From NCBI GenBank assembly GCA_964020975.1, contig OZ026615.1, positions 34,340,795 to 34,404,794 of the forward strand: a stretch of DNA of 64,000 bases, in the 5' to 3' direction. A model generated the notes under the pieces. The model made no database searches. It saw only the letters and a program-made list of their open reading frames with translations, and had not been told where the DNA came from. Shown one piece after another: positions 1-11,000 of the stretch (its first letter is position 1; the number at the start of each line of letters is the position of its first letter). A program made the translations under genes and the position numbers. This DNA is from Hermodice carunculata. Its lineage: Eukaryota; Annelida; Polychaeta; Eunicida; Amphinomidae.

Positions 1-1668
1 TGTGATATGAGTATTCTAACGTGAATTAAATGCGACTTTTTGTCCTCTGAAGAAACTAGACTACTGTCTTAAGATCTCATGACTCCTTAAGCAGTGCATG
101 TACATAGCAGTAGGCTTAGACTTATCTGTTTATTTGATCTTGTTTTGTTTTGTTTGTTCAGTGAGGGGATCCAGGAGTCAGCTAAGCAGGCAAATGCCAT
201 GCTCTCATGAAACACACTTTATATGTGACAAGAAATTGAATGAAGGCTTGATTACACAGTCCAGGTTTACCCTGGAAGGCATACATAGCTTTTTCATTAC
301 ACACAAAATAATTTGCACTATGTTAGTGTGAAATTTAACAGGTGATAACATCTGTTGTGTATATCATTTCTTGTGGGAACTGAAATGTTACTTTAAGTGT
401 ATCTTGAGTCCCACTTCCAGATAATTGTTTCATTCTTAAAAAAACTTATAGGATTGCATGAATATTATAAATTGAGATTTTTATTTTTACATTGGATAAG
501 TGTAACATGCTTTGTAGTTGTGTCTGTGAGGATTAAAAGTGCATTCGTGGATATTAATCGTATCGTGTTTCAAGTCTGACTGAATCAACATTTTTTAAGC
601 AAAAGTTTTGACAAATGACTTTGATCTTATTGAGCTTAAAGGTTTCTGCTACAATTTTCATCAAAGCATGACATTCCATGTGAAAATTGAGGCCTGAGCC
701 AACCAAAACAGAATACTTTAAAGCATCAGGAGACGGCAACATGAAGACATTGCATTGGACAGTTTTGAAACATTTAGACTTTCTCCTCCCCTTCCCGCCC
801 CCTTCAAAAAAAAAAAAAATAAATAAATAAAAAAAAAAAAAAAAAAAAAAAATAAATAAATAAAATAAAATAAAATAAAATAAAATAAAATAAATAAGAA
901 ATAAGATAAAAGAGTTCAAAGACAACAAGAGTAAATGATACTTTAAATGCAACTAACAGTGCCCATCTGTTTAATGCTGTGATTACAGAGTTGAGACAGG
1001 TATGTGGCACTGATTGGGCCAGGGATAGGGGTCAGAGAGGCAGCCGCCAAGTCACATCAGCATCTGTGCAAACCATAATCAAGTTTACTAATGGGTTTCT
1101 ATAGCTGTGGCTCAGTCCCCAGGATAGCTATCAGTCTTTTAATGAACAGGGAACTAAACTTTTTGAGGAAATGCAACTTTGGCAAAAAAAAACCCCAAAA
1201 CCTTGTCTTGTGTATGTTGCATTACTCAAGTCGTAGGGCATATTTTTATCAAATGCAGAGGGAACTGTCGTTTCTGGCCTTGCGATGATGAACATTTGTT
1301 TATATTTTTATTATGGGGAGGGGGGGGTCATATTTTTATTATGTCCAGCTTGGGGAGGGAGCAATTATGTTGTCATGATGTCCGTCAGTCAGTGGTTCTG
1401 TCCTCCATTTTGTTTGTGAATGTGATATCTAATGACTCACTGGTCACCTGAAACTCAAATGTACCTCATTTGTACTGTGACACCAGTTCTTGACTTGATT
1501 ACATTTTGGTGGCCTTGACCTCATTTTCAAGGTCACAGTGGCCATGTATGTGCCAAGAAGTACCCATCAGTTCATGCTTTCCTTTGAAGTGCCTCTAGTT
1601 TTATGATTTAAAAAAAACTGCATCATGTTCCTTGTTTAAGAACACTATGAAAAATATACTGTTTTCAG
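1..1668. other. Presumed upstream intron sequence
   Basis: No exon recognised. It ends in the splice acceptor of the first visible exon, so it is read as intron. It holds an A-rich simple repeat (806-893), G-rich runs near 1315-1328 and one TGACCTTGA/TCAAGGTCA-type palindromic module (1513-1538). The cysteine-rich part of the N-terminal domain expected before the first visible exon was looked for and not found, so it must lie further upstream. Confidence 0.6.
806..893. repeat. A-rich simple repeat (AAAT/AAAAT)n
   Basis: Poly-A followed by AAAT and then AAAAT steps. The F/Y-rich minus-strand reading frames here are products of this low-complexity tract. Confidence 0.95.
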
Positions 1669-1805
1669 ATGGTAAACTTTGCTTGGAATGGGAAGAAGAT
1701 CATGATCATGTGGGGGAGATTCCTCTGAGTTTCTTGAAGGCCAACGACATCTCAGAAGAGAGTAGAAGAAAAGCAGGGTGTACCAGAACACCCCTATACA
1801 CAGAG
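1669..1805 (+). CDS. BBOX1-like: Exon A: end of N-terminal zinc domain
   Basis: 137 bp between acceptor ctgttttcag and donor gag|gtatcg. It enters with two bases of a split codon and ends on a codon boundary. It encodes GKLCLEWEEDHDHVGEIPLS and then FLKANDISEESRRKAG...PLYTE. This matches the family segment (human BBOX1 VYITWPDEHYSEF...WL) at the end of the GBBH-like N domain. The His in EEDHDH sits where the zinc-binding His is expected. The donor is the weakest of the six (gtatcg). The flanking intron continues in frame for a while, so the true end rests on the splice site and on phase agreement with the next exon. Confidence 0.85.
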
Positions 1806-3749
1806 GTATCGTATAGTCTTTTTCACCATCACAGTCTCACCGAGCTTGATTTCTCTCACTTTGGTGGCCAAATTGTGTAAAAAGTGGGATACCTTAAGAA
1901 ACTTTTCATGAATTAGTTTGTTCAAATCATTTATTAGTGTCTGAGAAAGTTTATTTTTCATCTTAAAGGACAAAGTGTTGTGCCGTGTGCCAGGGGCACG
2001 AATGAAAGGGATGCGTTCCAGTCTTGTGAGTGTAAACAGCTTGATTCCGCTTGGGCTTTCTTACTGCACAAACACACTGTTTGCTCAACTGTTTGCAAAA
2101 GGCTCAGTTGGGGATAAGATCAGATGTATAGAAGCTTGTATGGAAGAATGATTTATCTGTATGGAGTTCGGCAGAATCGCATTAAATCATTTTTTTTTTG
2201 GGGTGTAAACTCTTTTGTCCTGTCTTCTTTCAATGTTTTCTGAAATTATTGAATCTTTTTGGGTGCACCATCCTTCATTTTTGGATCAAAACAATGAAAA
2301 GCGTGAAGGAGAATATTTTTGAAACAGCTTTTTATTTTCAATTGAAATGTTATGTTTATAATAAAACACAGTGACGGGCCACAAAACCTTGAACTGCCAA
2401 GTTGCTTTTCCCCGTCAGGATTTTGAAAGTATTAGTCCAGGGTAGTCATTAAGATCTACCGAAGCATCCCTCCTATGATTGTGACAGCATCTCTTACAAT
2501 TTCTTAAGTTGTCAGAGATAGAATCTTTCCACGATCTGCCCTCATGCATGAATGTCTGTTCAAAGTTCTGATTGTATATGGTATGGATGCTGCACACTTA
2601 TAACCAGAGAAGTTTGAAAAGATGGAAGTTTGTTTCAGAGATTGCCTCAGGCACGTACCTATTTCACTTTTGGGTGGCTTGATGCACTGACAACTCATCT
2701 GCACATACTGATGTTTCATCTCCTTTTGTACGGGGCGAGTGAACTATTGGATATGTGCAAAGTGGGCGTAGATTGCACATTGTTTCCACAGGTTTTTGCA
2801 ATTAAAACTTGGCAATGGTGCATTAATTTTACAATGATAGGATCCAGTGATCTTCTTCAGTATTTGCCAGCGTGCGAGAATCGTATTTGATCTTAATGTG
2901 ACGGGCCAAATCAGATGGCACTAACAGAGTGTCAATCAGAGCTTTATTGTTCTTTGAAGTTGCATTAATGGGATATATAGCCATGGCTGGGTGATATCTC
3001 ACTGTTTAACCTATCATTTAATGCCTATCACACATTCTCAAAGATCATTACAGAAATTCATAGACAGTCCCATTGGGATAACACAACAGGATTTGGGCAA
3101 TATACTTAATTCTGTGTACATGGCCCCATAATCATAATGCAGGTAATTAATTAATTGAGGAAGCAAATCTGAGAGTAAACTTTGTCAGAATTGCTGAAGA
3201 ATGACGATGGTTGTAATTTCTCGCCTGCAACAGCATAAATCTTGACGATCGCCCATTCATCTTGATCAGGGAAGAGGATGATGTTTGCGTTGCCTCCTCA
3301 CTGTGTAAACTTGGTAATGAGTAGGGGCCATTATTTGTTCCTGGAGCCACAACCTCTGCCCTCAAAACCCACTATCAGACAGAAAAACTCGTAAGAGGCA
3401 CTCACCCTCTGCAAGTCTTAGAGACCTGTGGGTCACAACACGGGAAATGTTTTGTATACTTTTCTGGAAAATCGAGTGTGTGTGTGTACTGATTGCGAGT
3501 GCCCCAATGCCTGATAAGTCTGTTGTTTGTGGGACAAATTCAGCGCAGTGAAAGATGACGGATGAGTCGTCAGGATGGATGACAAGCCGCTAAGGAGCTG
3601 TCCAAGATGAGAAGGGAAGAATTTGAAGTTTGGCTCCAGTGGTCCTACCATAAACCTCCATTCCCTAACCACACATGTGGTGCTACCATCACAAATAGCT
3701 GGGGGTGAGGGCTATTTGTACTGATATTTTGCTGCCTTTGTGTTGACAG
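1806..3749 (+). other. Intron A-B (1.9 kb)
   Basis: Bounded by the donor after 1805 and the acceptor tttgtgttgacag at 3737-3749. No RNA gene or mobile element recognised inside; it reads as unique AT-rich sequence. Confidence 0.75.
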
Positions 3750-3808
3750 AAAGGATTTCCGGAGGTGTACTATGAAGACGTAGTGGGGTCTAAGCAGGGT
3801 CTGTTGAG
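3750..3808 (+). CDS. BBOX1-like: Exon B: linker into catalytic domain (59 bp)
   Basis: Strong acceptor (tgctgcctttgtgttgacag) and strong donor (gag|gtaagg). Phase 0 in, two bases left over; together with the first base of exon C these make AGA (Arg). It encodes KGFPEVYYEDVVGSKQGLL, corresponding to the family stretch 'IPTFDFEDVL....W' that precedes the first catalytic-domain helix. It was located by phase as well as motif: exon A ends at phase 0 and exon C needs a phase-2 donor, and this is the only well-formed candidate I found between them. Confidence 0.8.
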
Positions 3809-4558
3809 GTAAGGCCCACACGCTAATATCCAGCCAGCCACCATTCTGAGTCCACCACACAGGCTAAATGGGATCTCCTCAGCCATTGTAAACACGGCTT
3901 ATTGGTTTTTTCAACAAGGAGATTTGGGCTTTTAAGACAGCCCATTGTAGTAGCTGAGTCTGATAATTTACTTTGCCTAAGCCGATTAGGTATGTATTGT
4001 ACGATATATTTTGTAGGCCATGCAGCCAGAGTTGAGTGGTTACATAAATTAGTTTCCTCGGTCCCTGTTAGAGCAAAATGGCAAACCTAATGAGATGGAA
4101 TAAGCCCATTTGGCCAGTAAGAGCTAATGTGATTCTTGATAACAGATTTTCACTTACTAAATATGATATTACCCTTTAAAGACTTCTATGGGCTGTAATT
4201 TGGTTGTGTGGCATTACCTGATAACCAAAGCCACACTTTCCAATGGTTTGCAAATAAAACATAATATTTAATGGCAGAAATTGTCTGGTTAGTGAAGCAT
4301 AGATGGAATTGTAATGTTTGCTGTAGGCTCCGTTCAACTGGAAGTAGCTATTAATATGCTGGTTATCCCGATGATAAGCAGAAAGCTGGGAGTCATCACC
4401 CATTGGATGAGCTGTACGTTTTGCCTCTAGTAGGTCACATCGAATGGCAAACTTCACAGCTACATTTTAACCCTTGCACGATCATCACCCGTGTGTGTTC
4501 TTATGAAAACCAGTACAAGCCTTGTCATATCCACCCTGCAAGTCTAAACAAAGTGACT

Positions 4559-4768
4559 TTAACTCATTTCCCGTCGATCCCAGATTTTTCCCTGCATACA
4601 CCTGCCAGGATGCTTGATGACAATTGCATTCTCAAATTCTTGAAGAGGGCACTCATTCAAGTACCCACCTGCCAGATCTGACTGCAGTGGTTTTTTCATT
4701 GCTTGGCAATTCAGGCAATGCAAAAATCGTTGACCAAGGCCTTTACCAGAGCAGCATGCAAAGAGTTA
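4559..4768. mobile_element. TTAA-bounded MITE, family B, diverged copy
   Basis: Starts TTAACTCATTTCC and ends AAAGAGTTAA. It shares with the copy at 58914-59164 the inner blocks 'TTCAAGTACC', 'CAGTGG' and 'ACCAAGGCCT', in the same order. The central hairpin is decayed here: one arm of the 'GGCAAGTCATGC' stem is mostly missing. TTAA at both ends suggests mobilisation by a piggyBac-type transposase. Confidence 0.7.
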
Positions 4769-5514
4769 ATCAGCTACATTCTGTAAATCATGCTTGAATT
4801 TATTTGATTATTAATGGTCAGCAGCATTCGACCTTTGACCACTTACTCTCCACATTAAACCTCCACTTTCGATGATTACCATTCCCACCTTAAAACTGTG
4901 TCATGCAAGATTTATAGGGTGTCTTAGATATCCCTTTATAGTAGAATGAATATTTTTTCAGCAATTAGTGGTAGACGTGGGTGGCAGTGTAGTGTTTGTG
5001 GTTGATTAGTTTTACACATTTGTTATTTTACCTAATGTATGATTCTTTAATCTCACAATTTACTTGCACTAGTTTGTGGTGATGTTAGATATGGGATTTA
5101 ATATCTCTCCATAATTTCATTTTATATCATTTGCAAAATTTGTCAATATGTATATTTCGAAAAAAAAAAAAAAAATGAAAAGGATCATTAAAATGCTAGA
5201 TGGGAAAGGCCATGATCTGCTATGATATGTGTATCAGCTAAACACACAAGTGTTTCTTTGGACAGTGCTGTTTTTACAGCAGTTATGGCAACAAACAGGA
5301 ATGCATAAACACAACCCTTAACCACACAGCTAAAAGAGACCTCTATTGGTGAATTTCCTCAACTAACAGATACTGTCTTGTGCTGTTTCGTGCTGCTGTA
5401 TTGTAGCTTGTGCCTTAACATGCCTTCTCCCATCTCATGGCCTAACCTATTTTTTGTTTTTGCTAGCCAGCATACCAGTTGTAAAAATCCTACTGTTCAA
5501 TTAATGGATGATGA

Positions 5515-5576
5515 TAAAAAAAAAAAACAAACAAACAAAACAAAACAAAACAAAACAAAACAAAACAAAACAAAAC
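5515..5576. repeat. (AAAAC)n simple repeat
   Basis: A-run followed by AAAC and AAAAC units. The lysine/threonine/asparagine-rich frames across it are artefacts. Confidence 0.95.
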
Positions 5577-6058
5577 CCTAACTTTATATTTGAAGGTGAA
5601 TACAGGAAAGTCTCTAATCACATGAGAGATGGAGTTTGGAGGGGATGTATTATAACCAATTCAACATCTTTTATCGTCACTGAACTTTGAAAGCGTGATG
5701 AACATTTGTCAAATGTTAGCTTTAAGAAGTCCTGTCAAGTCATTCTCTTGTGATCTTGTGATTGCCAACTGAACTTTCCCATGGTGCTCTAGGAATGAAC
5801 ATGAAGAGGATAAAATGGTTTCACATTGTTATGTGTGTGAACACACATGTATTGTTTCTTCTAAAATTCTTTCTTTCCACTTGGCTTAAACTCAGACCCC
5901 ACTTGACCCAGAGACTTCAAATTTTACATGGGTACCAAGAGTGAAGTTCTGCATCATTAAAAAAGTTGACAGGTTGAACATTGTGCAAATTAGGGGCAAT
6001 TGAAATTATGTGCTGCACTGTATGGTATACTGACTATTAAGATGCCCAGAGGGAATTG

Positions 6059-6240
6059 TTACGGTAGAATCTTCAATTAAGACCACCTCCATAAGTGGAC
6101 AATGTTTATATTAAGACCATCAATTTACAGACCTATTTTGTCTATACTCAGTTCAATTGTATCCCTATTAAGACCACTTCCCTGTTAAGACCACATTTTT
6201 CAGTCCCTTAGGGGGTCATAATAGGGAGATTTCACTGTAT
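6059..6240. mobile_element. Short TIR element of the 'TATTAAGACCAC' type
   Basis: About 180 bp with imperfect inverted ends: ACGGTAGAATCTTCAATTA at the left against TACAGTGAAATCTCCCTATT read from the right end. Inner TTAAGACCAC repeats occur at several places (for example near 6077, 6112, 6170 and 6185). Ends of the CAGTGAAACCTC kind with a TA target are typical of pogo/Tigger-like Tc1-mariner MITEs. The superfamily is an inference. Confidence 0.6.
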
Positions 6241-6280
6241 TGAGATAAGATTAGAGGGCAATATCAAGCTCTAAGGTTAA

Positions 6281-6541
6281 TGGCAAGGTCACAGGTCAAT
6301 ATCAGGGTCAGGTCACTGCCAAGGTCATAGTCCACTGTCAATGTCAGGTCAATGCCAAGGCCAGAGGTCACTGTCAAGCTCAGAGTTCTATGATCATAGG
6401 TCACTGTCAAGGTTGGAGGCTAGCATCAGGGTCAGAGGTCAATATCAAGGTCAGCAATCAATGCCAAGGTCAGGGGTCAATATTAAGATCACTCTCCAGG
6501 TCAGAGGTTACTATCACGGTCAGGGGTCAATATCAAGGTAA
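6281..6541. repeat. Degenerate tandem repeat rich in AGGTCA
   Basis: About a dozen irregular units of the type 'AAGGTCAGAGGTCAATATC', 18-26 bp each. Many contain AGGTCA or GGGTCA half-sites, some as direct repeats with one-base spacing (GGGTCAGAGGTCA). Confidence 0.75.
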
Positions 6542-6978
6542 AAAAACAATGTCAAAGGTGGCCAGAATGATTTTAATTTGTATGAAAATAGAGGTTGCAC
6601 CCAGCATCACAGACATGAACCCCAGCCAGAGTTGCCATTCCAAGTTCAAACTATAGATTTTTGCTATACAGCACATCAAGTGAAGGGTGAACAAAATTGC
6701 AGAATTGAACTTTTCTGCTATTTGGGAAGATTAACTCAACTTGAAATGTTTCAACATCTTCAAACCTAATACAGAAAGAGATATCCAGCCAATCTTGTAT
6801 TAGTTATAGACACAACCAATGAATGGTGAACATTAGTTGCAGCACTTAATTTATGTTTATTTAACTTTTGGAGACACTCACAGATTGCTGTGAGGTAAAT
6901 CTTGTTTTTCTGTTTGGAATTATATTCCCCTTTTTGCATGTAATCAGCACATTACCCACCTATACCCTCTGCCCACCC

Positions 6979-6996
6979 TGCCCCCCCCCCCCCCCA
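6979..6996. repeat. Poly-C run
   Basis: Uninterrupted C tract followed by A-rich sequence; a likely slippage and sequencing-error site. Confidence 0.9.
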
Positions 6997-7289
6997 AAAC
7001 AACAAAAAGCTATAGGCCTACTTGGGTAAGCATACTAAATAGAACCATTCTGTACTCATACCACATATGAGAAGTGGTACCTGAAAGAATGCCAAAGTGG
7101 CAACAATCATAATCCAATTTAAGTCACTTTGTAAGTCTGAGTAAGACTCAGTTTTGTTCTGGACCACCAGTCGACTGACTTGCATTTTCTCTGTGGCTAA
7201 ATCCATTGTCTGCCTAAATGAGGGTGATCAGCTGTCAATAGGAAAAAAAGACCTGGCAAAAAGTAATTCCATCTCAGTAGGTGTCTTGA

Positions 7290-7313
7290 TTTGGAGTCTG
7301 TCTGTGGTATCTA

Positions 7314-7353
<40 letters not shown>

Positions 7354-7377
7354 TAGATACCACAGGCAGACTCCAAA
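7290..7377. repeat. Hairpin with (TA)n core
   Basis: The arms TTTGGAGTCTG...GGTATCTATGATA (7290-7317) and their reverse complement (7350-7377) flank a pure TA tract. About 28 paired bases with one or two mismatches, so strongly foldable on either strand. Confidence 0.9.
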
Positions 7378-7384
7378 TAGAGCA

Positions 7385-7503
7385 ATAAACACTGAAGCAG
7401 ACGACATTTGACTACCAGCCGGCTTTGGCCGGCTTTAGGGGGAAAGACTTAACATTGGGGCCATGCAGGTGATATTGGTCCTAGAGTGGTCACCAATGTT
7501 GAT
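7385..7503. repeat. Duplicated segment, copy 1
   Basis: Near-identical to 8101-8228. It includes 'CAGACGACATTTGAC', the small palindrome around CCGGCTTTGGCCGG, a TTAA boundary at 7449-7452 and the 'TGATATTGGTCCTAGAGTGG' block after it. The match continues past the TTAA end, so the duplicated unit is larger than one MITE. Confidence 0.8.
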
Positions 7504-7566
7504 CCACAAACACCTTTCTATATATATATATATATATATGTATAGGCAAGAAAGGTGTTTGTGGAT
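7502..7566. repeat. Second hairpin with (TA)n core
   Basis: ATCCACAAACACCTTTCT (7502-7519) pairs perfectly with 7549-7566 across a TA-rich core. It lies inside the MITE-derived region ending at 7744. Confidence 0.9.
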
Positions 7567-7744
7567 GACACTACATAAACAGCTTTCCTTGGCAAGAGCA
7601 AGGGGCATGCCATCTTGATAGGTCTCATCTACAATTTTCATCAAAATGGTTTTTCATCACTGTCAAAATTAGCCCTGGCAATACATTGAAGCATACAGCA
7701 TTTGACCACTGGTGAGAGTTGGCTGTTTAAGGGGAAAGGGTTAA
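7567..7744. mobile_element. piggyBac-like MITE fragment (family A, CCTTTCC subtype)
   Basis: Contains AAACAGCTTTCCTTGGCAAG and ends GGGGAAAGGGTTAA. It matches the better copy at 7948-8169 in 'CATCTTGATAGGTCTCAT' and in the ATTTGACCAC block near the end. Confidence 0.65.
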
Positions 7745-7947
7745 AGGTATTCAGCCCACTGAGGTCCATGGGAGTTTTATTGCCCAGAAAATGCATTACA
7801 TGATCAGTTTTTAGCTGACTCTACTTAGCCACAGAAGGGAGGGTATATTGTTGAAACGCCCCATGCAGAAACTGAAAAAGACAAAAAGTGGAACAGTAGC
7901 ACAATTTGGACAGAGTGTACATGTGTCTGCTGGCACACTCTGTTGGA

Positions 7948-8169
7948 TTAACCCTTTCCCCCTTGAATTAAGACTGAGTCAACAGCTTTGCTTGGTGCCC
8001 AACCCATGTCAAGGAAAGGTGTTGACCTGGGGCATGTGATCTTGATAAGTCTCATGTACATTTCTCAGTCAAATTGTTTTTCATAACTGTTGAAATTAGT
8101 TGAAAACACTGAAACAGACGACATTTGACCACCAGCCGGTTTTGGCCGGATTGAGGGGGAAAGGCTTAA
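7948..8169. mobile_element. piggyBac-like MITE (family A, CCTTTCC subtype)
   Basis: TTAACCCTTTCCCCCTT at the left and GGGGGAAAGGCTTAA at the right are matching inverted ends with TTAA outside. It carries the family-A core GACTGAGTCAACAGC, and AAGGTGTTGACCTGG from the opposite hairpin arm. Confidence 0.75.
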
Positions 8170-8228
8170 CATTGGGGCAATGCAGGTGATATTGGTCCTA
8201 GAGTGGTGCAGCATCACCAATGTTGATC
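8101..8228. repeat. Duplicated segment, copy 2
   Basis: Partner of 7385-7503; see there. It overlaps the right end of the MITE and runs about 60 bp beyond it. Confidence 0.8.
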
Positions 8229-8349
8229 TAATTTTGAGCCAATGTAGAGTACAAGCAGGTAATGAATGTGGTGTGATTAGTGCATCAGCTCATAAAAATG
8301 AGAAAGACGGGGTCATGTTTTAATTTTTGGAATGTCTGGCCTTTTTTTA

Positions 8350-9050
8350 ATAATTTCTGCTATTACAGAAATGCCATGAGAGATTTTGCTCAAACTTCGC
8401 ACAATGTTGCATGGGAAGCAAATGGACTTCTGTAATATCCAGATCAGTGTGATACAATGGGGCTCTTTCAGCATGTGGTGTTCACTTTATGACCATGATA
8501 TCTGAAGGTGTGTCGATACATTTGACTCAAATGTGGCACAAGGGCTTCCATTTATGATTGATTAATTCCATTTCTTGGTCACAAAAAGGAGAAGACAGTG
8601 AGTGTCTTGGTTAGCATATGAGCACAACGCTGGCATTGAGGCCACTACTGTTTCTTTCTTAATCATCATGTCAGTAAGTGTCCATTTCCATACATCTTTT
8701 CCACCCTAGGAGAAAACACTGCAGCTGCTGTTTCAAAAATGTAATGACAGAATTTTGGTTAAATTTGGCACAAGGTCTCACATGGCACAAATGAACTTGT
8801 AATAGTGGTGGATCACCCACAGCTACTTGTATGTGCCTCATCTAGCTCATTGTATTGTAGTTTTATTGGCATCTTGTCACTTTCACAATCGCATTGTTGG
8901 AAAAGTTGGTGACACATTTGGCTGAAATGCTGTACAATGGTAACCCAGGGGGTAAGCAGGAACTGATTCAATTTCTTGGTCACAGGCATTTGGGAGGCAT
9001 ATCAGGTCAATGCAAACATTTACGTCTCCTCAAATTCTTTCAACCCGTGA
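8350..9050. repeat. Diverged interspersed repeat with two related units
   Basis: Units near 8365-8580 and 8735-8985 share phrases such as 'TTTGCTCAAACTTCGCACAA' / 'GTTAAATTTGGCACAAGG', and each ends in 'TTTCTTGGTCACA'. The same style of text recurs at 50680-50900. Class unknown. Confidence 0.5.
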
Positions 9051-9776
9051 ACTAGTCTCACTGGCATCGATCTTTTCCAGACTAGAAAAAAAGCCTTGTA
9101 TCTGGGAGACAAGATGTCCATTTGCCGATTCGACCGCGCTATCAAACAGCTAATTAAGCTGTCAAATCAACTTTTCATCACAACAAAGAGAAGTTCAATG
9201 CAAGGCTCGAGGAAAGTTTACATACACAAAATGACAATTGTAAGAAAAAGCAGTGTTGTAACTTGCATTTATTACCAAGACTGTCTTAGCTCATTGATAC
9301 ATGAGGCTGTGTGAAAACATGTGGACATTTTGATGAGAGTCTATGATTTTGAGCTTAATTTGCCACTAATTTACAGATAGATCTTGTACATCAGTTAGAG
9401 GTAAATGGTAGCATGGTCAAATATATAATCTATAATCCAGGAACTTCAGAAAATACAGCCCCACTAGTGATTAAGACTGGATACTAGACACTCACTTACA
9501 TTCCAGAGCATTTACTTTCCCAAATTTGCTCCAAGATGAAATTTTACAAATTTTGTTGACATGAATCATCCACAAGTTAGGTTTATCTTAAATATAAAAA
9601 AAAAAAAAAATCACAAAAGATTAAACATTCCCAAATGGACTTCACTACGGAAACAAAAAGGTTAGTTTGAGTGAACTTGCTTGTCAGATTTCTTGGCAAC
9701 TGCATGCTTTTTATATTACCTTTTCAGTTACCTTTTGATAATGGTTATTCTGTCCAGTGCAACACTATTTTAGATT

Positions 9777-11000
9777 TAAGCTCAGCTGACTTGTCAGTCA
9801 GCTCAACTAATCTTATGGTCCTCAGTGCATCGTCGTTTGTTGTCCATTCATCAACAATTTAACTTTTTTGACTTTTTCTCAAAAATAATTTGCCAGATTC
9901 ACCTTAAATATGGTGGGGATGTACTTTAGGTGGGTCTCTACCACTTTCTTTAAATACATGTAGTTATTCTCCAGTGATTTTCAGATTTTTAAAATTATTT
10001 TTCTGTTCATTTTTAGCTCAGCTGACTTGTCATTCAGCTGAGCTTATGTGGTGGTTAGGCATCCGTCTGTATGTGTATCATAGTAGAGACATCTGCCGGC
10101 ACCCACAATTCTCATTTTCAACTTCTTCTCCAAAACCACTGGCCAGATTCACCTCAAACTTGGTGGCAGTATACCTTGGGTAGGTCTCTACCACATTTGT
10201 TCAAATGGTTATGCTCCGGTGATTTTTGGAATTTTTATGAACTTTTTTGTTCTTTTTGGGGGCAAATCTTAAAAAATCTTTTTCTCCAAAACCAGTAATC
10301 CAATTGCTTTGATATCACTCAGGAACACTCCTAGAGACTCCTAGTTCTTAATTTGTTCACCAGGTAGTGCTGCAATTTTGTTCTATTTTTTATGTTCTTT
10401 TTTCTGTTTTGCTATTTTCGGCTTCTTCTCCAGAACTGTCACCGCATTTTTTTTTACTATTTTTAATGGGTTTTTGTAAGTTTCTGTATTTTCGACTTCT
10501 CCAAAACTGTTACTCATACTGTTCTGTTCCGTGATGGAAACATAGTTTGTGGGAGGGGTAAACACAGTTGTTCACTAGGTGATGATACTCTGGATCCCTA
10601 CTTTTAAATGATTTTTTCAATTTGTGTACCTATTGGTTAATGCATCCAATCTGATTACATGTATATTTCACCTTTTTAAGAATTTTTGTGCATTTTCACT
10701 TTTCTTTATTTTTTCTCCCAAACTATAAGTTGGAACCTTTTCAGACTTACTGGGAATATACATGGACTTGATCTCCACCAAGTTTGTTCACTACCTGATG
10801 GTGCTCTCGTTTTCTGGTATTTAAACAAATTATCAAACTTTGGCACAATTGCTAAAGGGATATGCACATGTACATGTGAGTAACACTGATGATTGTCATA
10901 AACAAAGGTGACCTTAATATTATTGTGAAGTTCACAGGACCACTTCAGTCTTTTTGTGTAAGGCTAGCTGAGCACAGGACTGTCACAGTCCACTGTTTCA
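9777..11000. mobile_element. Nested copies of the 'AGCTCAGCTGAC' element
   Basis: A partial copy starts near 9779 with CTCAGCTGACTTGTCAGTC. A second starts at 10015 with a near-palindrome AGCTCAGCTGAC...TCAGCTGAGCT. Both run into the family text 'CCAGATTCACCT', 'CTTGGTGGCAG', 'GGTCTCTACCAC', 'TCCGGTGATTTTTGG'. It is related to 38392-40245. It contains no long coding frame; non-autonomous, class not assigned. Confidence 0.65.

Noticed and set aside
9081-9238. Candidate exon (YLGDKMSICRFDRAIKQ) between exons A and C
   Set aside because: It faintly resembles the family, but its donor phase does not fit exon C and the tail is very basic. Exon B at 3750-3808 fits phase, motif and both splice sites.
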